NCBI GenBank assembly: GCA_023460575.1
Contig: JAEWPQ010000190.1
Location: forward strand, 1 to 9,427
Direction of reading: 5' to 3'
DNA length: 9,427 bases
Origin: Bacillota bacterium
Lineage (GTDB): Bacteria > Bacillota > Clostridia > Lachnospirales > Lachnospiraceae
A program made the translations under genes and the position numbers. This document shows positions 6,366 through 9,427 of this stretch, piece by piece. The notes below the pieces were generated by a model. That model made no database searches. It had not been told where the DNA came from and saw nothing but the letters and a program-made list of their open reading frames with translations. Within the stretch, counting starts at the first letter, position 1. Each line of letters opens with the position of its first letter.

Positions 6366-6560
6366 ATGGGAGTCAATTTGATATTTAAAATTGCAGCAGT
6401 TGGAATCCTGGTTTCCGTCATCTGCCAGGTATTAAAGCACAGCGGACGGGAAGAACAGGCATTCTTAACAAGCCTGGCAGGACTCATCCTTGTGCTGTTC
6501 TGGCTGGTACCTTACATCTATCAGCTGTTTGAATCCATTAAAAATCTGTTTGCATTGTAG
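6366..6560 (+). CDS. spoIIIAC: SpoIIIAC, stage III sporulation membrane protein
   Basis: A 64-residue protein with two membrane helices (about 5-23 and 33-53) joined by a short polar turn with the conserved sequence KHSGREEQA. This is the normal size for SpoIIIAC, which shares a repeat with SpoIIIAD and is an integral part of the SpoIIIA complex. The strong AAGGAGG at 6354-6360 overlaps the spoIIIAB stop codon and is 5 nt from the ATG. Gaps to its neighbours are 10 bp and 8 bp. Identification rests on size, motif and operon position together. Confidence 0.95.
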   Translation: MGVNLIFKIAAVGILVSVICQVLKHSGREEQAFLTSLAGLILVLFWLVPYIYQLFESIKNLFAL

Positions 6561-6568
6561 GTGAGAAT

Positions 6569-6955
6569 ATGACAGTTGTATCCATAGCTGTTGTGGGGAT
6601 TGTGGCAGTGCTTCTGGCGGTTTCCTTAAAAGGAATGAAGGGGGAATACGGAACCTTTCTGGTCCTTGCAGCAGGGTTTTTTATCTTTTTTTATGGAGTG
6701 GGGAAGCTTAGCACAATTCTTGATACCATGAAAGAAATCCAGTCCTATATAAAAATCAACAGCGTGTATCTGGCCACACTGGTAAAGATGATCGGAATTA
6801 CCTACATAGCAGAGTTTGCATCCGGAATCTGCAAAGATGCAGGCTACGGTGCAGTAGGAACCCAGATTGAAATTTTTGGAAAGCTTTCCGTGCTGGCAGT
6901 CAGTATGCCAATTCTTCTGGCACTGATTGAAACACTTCAGGTATTTTTATCATGA
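6569..6955 (+). CDS. spoIIIAD: SpoIIIAD, stage III sporulation membrane protein
   Basis: A 128-residue polytopic membrane protein. Hydrophobic segments lie at about 3-20, 29-46, 65-85 and 103-126. Conserved family features are the central KINSVYLATLVKMIGITYIAEF region, the polar CKDAGYGAVGTQIE loop and the closing KLSVLAVSMPILLALIETL. The protein is an integral component of the SpoIIIA complex in the mother-cell membrane. The start at 6569 has only a modest site (AGGTGAG, overlapping the spoIIIAC stop), consistent with coupled translation. Its length matches the family. Confidence 0.95.
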   Translation: MTVVSIAVVGIVAVLLAVSLKGMKGEYGTFLVLAAGFFIFFYGVGKLSTILDTMKEIQSYIKINSVYLATLVKMIGITYIAEFASGICKDAGYGAVGTQIEIFGKLSVLAVSMPILLALIETLQVFLS

Positions 6956-6969
6956 CAGGAGGAAGGACC

Positions 6970-8145
6970 ATGAAAAGAAGGTTTTTATTTCTTCTTAGTA
7001 TTCTGTGCTTTCTTTTCCCCTGCAGCCTTTCCTGGGGAGCAGAGGTTCCGGCCGGAGCGCAGGAAACAGAGGTTACCCAGGGGCTTGATCTTGGCCAGTA
7101 TGATTTGACAGACATACAGAAATTTCTGGATCAGAGGAATGGAAAACAGGGACTTGATCTTTCATTTCAGGACTTAATGAAAAGTCTTATGGACGGTAAG
7201 CTGAATGAAGTCTTAAGCCAGACTGGAAGCGCACTGAAGAAAATGCTGATGGGCGAAATAGAAAGCAGCGGGCATATGATGGGGCAGATTCTTGTGCTGG
7301 GAATCATTGGGGCGGTTTTTTCCAACTTTTCCAGTGTGTTTACAGGCAGCCAGATTTCCGAAACAGGATTTTTTGTTACCTATTTATTATTGTTTACTTA
7401 TCTGGCGGCCAGTTTTTTTACCAGCATTACCATTGTCAGCACTGTGGTGGGACAGATACTTGGATTTATGAGAGTGCTGATGCCTGCATATTTTCTTGCG
7501 GCAGCATTTGCAGGAAGCAGTGCAACGGCAGTGGCCTCCTATGAGTTTACTCTGGTCATTCTGTCCGCAGCCCAGTGGCTCTTAGGATCTGTTCTGCTGG
7601 CAGTGATCAGGGTGTACGCTCTTTTGGTCATGGCAGGGCATATCGCAAAAGAAGACATGCTCTCAAAGCTGACAGAGCTGTTAGAGCAGGTAGTTTCCTG
7701 GAGCTTAAAGACCTTAGTCGGAGTGGTACTGGGCTTTCAGATGATCCAGTCCATGGTGCTGCCTTATGTGGACTCGTTAAAGACGGGGGCTTTTCAGAAA
7801 CTGGTGGGTGCAATCCCCGGAATCGGCCAGGGAGTCAGTTCTGTAGCCCAGATGGTATTAGGTTCCGGTGTACTGATCAAGAATACGATTGGAGCAGCCG
7901 GTATCCTGATTCTTCTGATTCTCACTATTGTTCCCATCCTAAAGCTTGTAATTTTAATGTTATTTTATCAATGTGTGGCAGCCCTTTTGCAGCCGGTATG
8001 CGATAAACGAATTATTTCCTGTATTTCCGATATGGCAAAAGGACATAAAATGCTTTTATCAGTTGCTGTATCCGGAATGATTTTATTTATTGTTACCATT
8101 GCGCTTGTGTGTGCTTCTACCAATGTAACCTATTATACAGGGTGA
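6970..8145 (+). CDS. spoIIIAE: SpoIIIAE, stage III sporulation multi-span membrane protein
   Basis: A 391-residue protein, near the B. subtilis length of about 399. Residues 1-24 are a signal peptide (MKRR, leucine-rich core, SWGA before Glu25). A polar region of about 80 residues follows, facing the intermembrane space if the signal is cleaved. Several membrane segments then run from about 105 to 383, including the conserved MRVLMPAYFLAAAFAGSS and the late GIGQGVSSVAQMVLGSGVLIKN segment. It is the largest membrane subunit and a candidate pore component of the SpoIIIA complex (inference). The ATG at 6970 is chosen over 6952 because AGGAGG (6957-6962) is 7 nt upstream and the signal peptide then begins directly with its basic residues. 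The gap after spoIIIAD is 14 bp. Confidence 0.96.
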   Translation: MKRRFLFLLSILCFLFPCSLSWGAEVPAGAQETEVTQGLDLGQYDLTDIQKFLDQRNGKQGLDLSFQDLMKSLMDGKLNEVLSQTGSALKKMLMGEIESSGHMMGQILVLGIIGAVFSNFSSVFTGSQISETGFFVTYLLLFTYLAASFFTSITIVSTVVGQILGFMRVLMPAYFLAAAFAGSSATAVASYEFTLVILSAAQWLLGSVLLAVIRVYALLVMAGHIAKEDMLSKLTELLEQVVSWSLKTLVGVVLGFQMIQSMVLPYVDSLKTGAFQKLVGAIPGIGQGVSSVAQMVLGSGVLIKNTIGAAGILILLILTIVPILKLVILMLFYQCVAALLQPVCDKRIISCISDMAKGHKMLLSVAVSGMILFIVTIALVCASTNVTYYTG

Positions 8146-8150
8146 GTGGC

Positions 8151-8828
8151 ATGGATCAATTATATGAGTGGATCAGAAATATTACTTATTATCTTATTTT
8201 TATAACAGTGGCAGAAAATCTTCTGCCTAATAAAAAATATGAAAAATACATTAAATTTTTCGCCGGCATGGTTCTCATTCTCCTTGTGTTAAAGCCGGTG
8301 ACAGGAGGCTTAAGACTGGATGACAGACTGGCCTACTCTTTTGAAGCCATAAGCCTGAAAAAAGAAGCAGGTGAATTAACAGGAAAAGTTTCAAAAATGG
8401 AAGAAACAAGACTGGAACGTATGATTTCCGGTTACGAGAAAGCGGTGGGAACTGATTTGGAGACAATGGCTGAGACGGCAGGTTTTTCCTGTAAAAAAAC
8501 CAGTGCAAAAATTAACAGCGACCAGACCAGTGACCGTTTTGGCCATGTGGTAAAGGTTTCCCTTGTGCTCGGATCAGGAAAAGAAGAGATGGAGGCAGAG
8601 GAGGCGGCTTCTGTTGGCAGCAAAATTGATCCTGTTAAGAAGGTTGAAGATGTAAAAAATATTAAAATAACGGTAAAAGAATCGGTTCAGAGCAGCGAAA
8701 AAATGCCGGAAGACGGAAAAAAAGAAGAGCAGAAAGAAAATTCCAGTCTTTCTGGTCTTAGAAGGAGGATTGCGGAATATTATGGTTTGGAAGAACAGGA
8801 TATTGAAATTCAAATGGAAGATGGGTAA
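8151..8828 (+). CDS. spoIIIAF: SpoIIIAF, stage III sporulation ring-domain protein
   Basis: A 225-residue protein with two N-terminal membrane helices (about 9-24 and 36-51) around the conserved AENLLPNKKYEKYIKFFAGM loop. A helical linker follows, then a domain at about 85-225 with the ring-building-motif type of fold known for SpoIIIAF. That domain lies in the space between mother cell and forespore. The region 180-198 is a charged Lys/Glu-rich low-complexity stretch, which makes the protein slightly longer than the roughly 206-residue B. subtilis protein. The ATG at 8151 is preferred over the GTG at 8109 because it matches the family N-terminus (MDQLYEWIRNIT) and lies 5 bp after the spoIIIAE stop. 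The GGTGAG at 8141-8146 overlaps that stop. Confidence 0.95.
   Translation: MDQLYEWIRNITYYLIFITVAENLLPNKKYEKYIKFFAGMVLILLVLKPVTGGLRLDDRLAYSFEAISLKKEAGELTGKVSKMEETRLERMISGYEKAVGTDLETMAETAGFSCKKTSAKINSDQTSDRFGHVVKVSLVLGSGKEEMEAEEAASVGSKIDPVKKVEDVKNIKITVKESVQSSEKMPEDGKKEEQKENSSLSGLRRRIAEYYGLEEQDIEIQMEDG
8762..8768 (+). promoter_or_regulatory. Internal AAGGAGG that may serve spoIIIAG
   Basis: A perfect AAGGAGG lies inside spoIIIAF, where it encodes part of an Arg-Arg-Arg run. It is 13 nt from the ATG at 8782, longer than ideal, and 1 nt from an in-frame TTG at 8770, too short. It is the only strong site near the spoIIIAG start candidates. Confidence 0.4.
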
Positions 8829-9414
8829 GGATAAATGGCTGATCCTGCTGGCGGTTGGAATGATAATCCTGATCCTTACATTTCCGTCCGGTCCGGGAAT
8901 TGCAAATAAAGTGGAAAAAACTGCACAGAAAGAAAATAAGAAGCAGGCCACTTTACAGCAGGGGATTGTAACACAGCCTGCAGACGGAGATGCTGCCGCT
9001 TCCGTTTCGGCGCAGCGGACCTATGAAGAGGAGATGGAAGCCAGGGTGAAGAAAATATTAAAAACCGTGGATTGTGTCGGTCAGGTGGAAGTGCTGATTG
9101 TATTAATATCTTCTGAGGAAAAGGTATTAAGGGTGGATAAAGAAAATTCCAGTTCTTCTACTGAAGAAAATGATACATCCGGAGGATCGAGAAAAATTAC
9201 AAGCGCGGAACTAAAGGAGAGTACCATTCTCACCGGCCAGGGGGAAAATACCGCTCCCATTGTGGAGAAAGAAATACGTCCGGAAATAGAAGGAATTATC
9301 ATCAGTGCCCAGGGCGGAGGCAGTCCTACGGTAAAAGCTGAAATTTCCAGTGCCATGGAAGCATTATTTAACCTGCCCCCACATAAAATAAAAGTATTAA
9401 AGAGGGTGGAATAA
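8782..9414 (+). CDS. spoIIIAG: SpoIIIAG, stage III sporulation ring-forming protein
   Basis: A 210-residue bitopic protein (B. subtilis about 229). A basic N-terminus precedes one membrane helix (about 18-34). A linker then leads to the ring-building-motif domain at about 81-210, which in B. subtilis SpoIIIAG assembles into a large ring in the intermembrane space. Family features are YEEEMEARVKKILKTVDCVGQVEVLIVL, then a Ser/Thr/Glu-rich insertion (about 118-158, corresponding to the beta-rich insertion of the family), then RPEIEGIIISAQGGG and a closing ALFNLPPHKIKVLK. The start is uncertain: ATG 8782 uses an AAGGAGG 13 nt upstream and overlaps spoIIIAF by 47 bp; ATG 8821 would overlap by 8 bp (ATGGGTAA) with almost no ribosome site and a 13-residue shorter N-terminus. 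The product call is firm. Confidence 0.95.
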   Translation: MVWKNRILKFKWKMGKDKWLILLAVGMIILILTFPSGPGIANKVEKTAQKENKKQATLQQGIVTQPADGDAAASVSAQRTYEEEMEARVKKILKTVDCVGQVEVLIVLISSEEKVLRVDKENSSSSTEENDTSGGSRKITSAELKESTILTGQGENTAPIVEKEIRPEIEGIIISAQGGGSPTVKAEISSAMEALFNLPPHKIKVLKRVE

Positions 9415-9421
9415 AAAGGAG
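9414..9421 (+). promoter_or_regulatory. Ribosome binding site for the next gene (expected spoIIIAH)
   Basis: AAAAGGAG begins at the last base of the spoIIIAG stop codon and the window ends 6 bases later, before any start codon with usable spacing. The operon order in Bacillus and Clostridia makes spoIIIAH the expected next gene, but none of its coding sequence is visible. Confidence 0.5.
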
Positions 9422-9427
9422 TGTCAG

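Noticed and set aside
6952..6969. spoIIIAE starting at the ATG at 6952 that overlaps the spoIIIAD stop (ATGA)
   Set aside because: It would add six residues before the basic start of the signal peptide, and the strong AGGAGG lies downstream of it, serving the ATG at 6970.
8400..8780. A second, sigma-G-type promoter inside spoIIIAF ahead of spoIIIAG, as known from B. subtilis
   Set aside because: I looked for a TGAATA-like -35 and a CATACTA-like -10 at proper spacing and found no convincing pair.
8574..8951. 125-residue minus-strand open frame opposite spoIIIAF/AG
   Set aside because: Its Phe/Leu-rich sequence is simply the complement of the Lys/Glu-rich coding stretches on the + strand.

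Overview
The window looks like chromosomal DNA from an anaerobic, endospore-forming Clostridia, most likely a Lachnospiraceae member (Lacrimispora/Clostridium-like). This rests on the spoIIIA operon, the style of the SpoIIIA protein sequences, strong AGGAGG-type ribosome binding sites, moderate GC and a Cache-type clostridial chemoreceptor. The genus is inference, because no marker gene is present.

Left part (1-1112): the likely 3' end of an unidentified gene is followed 20 bp later by a small secreted NlpC/P60 peptidase. A strong terminator closes this unit. A PaaI-like hotdog thioesterase lies on the opposite strand, converging on the terminator.

Middle part (1113-4772): a 254-bp divergent intergenic region carries a plausible promoter on each strand. 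Rightward, it serves a two-gene unit: a YkvI-family membrane protein (LeuT/APC-fold transporter type) and, 15 bp later, a 678-residue methyl-accepting chemotaxis protein. A second strong hairpin terminator closes this unit. The pairing suggests that the receptor senses something related to the transporter substrate, but the ligand is unknown.

Right part (4773-9427): the sporulation operon spoIIIAA-AB-AC-AD-AE-AF-AG is complete up to AG and cut before the expected spoIIIAH. A sigma-E-like promoter sits in the few bases between the upstream terminator and the spoIIIAA ribosome binding site. All seven genes are on the + strand with overlaps or gaps of at most 14 bp. The products form the mother-cell side of the SpoIIIA-SpoIIQ complex that joins mother cell and forespore during engulfment: AA is the cytoplasmic ATPase, AB to AE are membrane components, and AF and AG carry ring-forming domains in the intermembrane space.

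I see no CRISPR array, insertion sequence, tRNA or rRNA, and no clearly novel system. The points worth a second look are small: a 21-bp direct repeat read in two frames at the spoIIIAA/AB junction, an altered Walker A motif in SpoIIIAA, the compressed sigma-E promoter, an uncertain and possibly deeply overlapping spoIIIAG start, the transporter-chemoreceptor pair with its tandem HAMP-like region, and a structured leader before the transporter gene.
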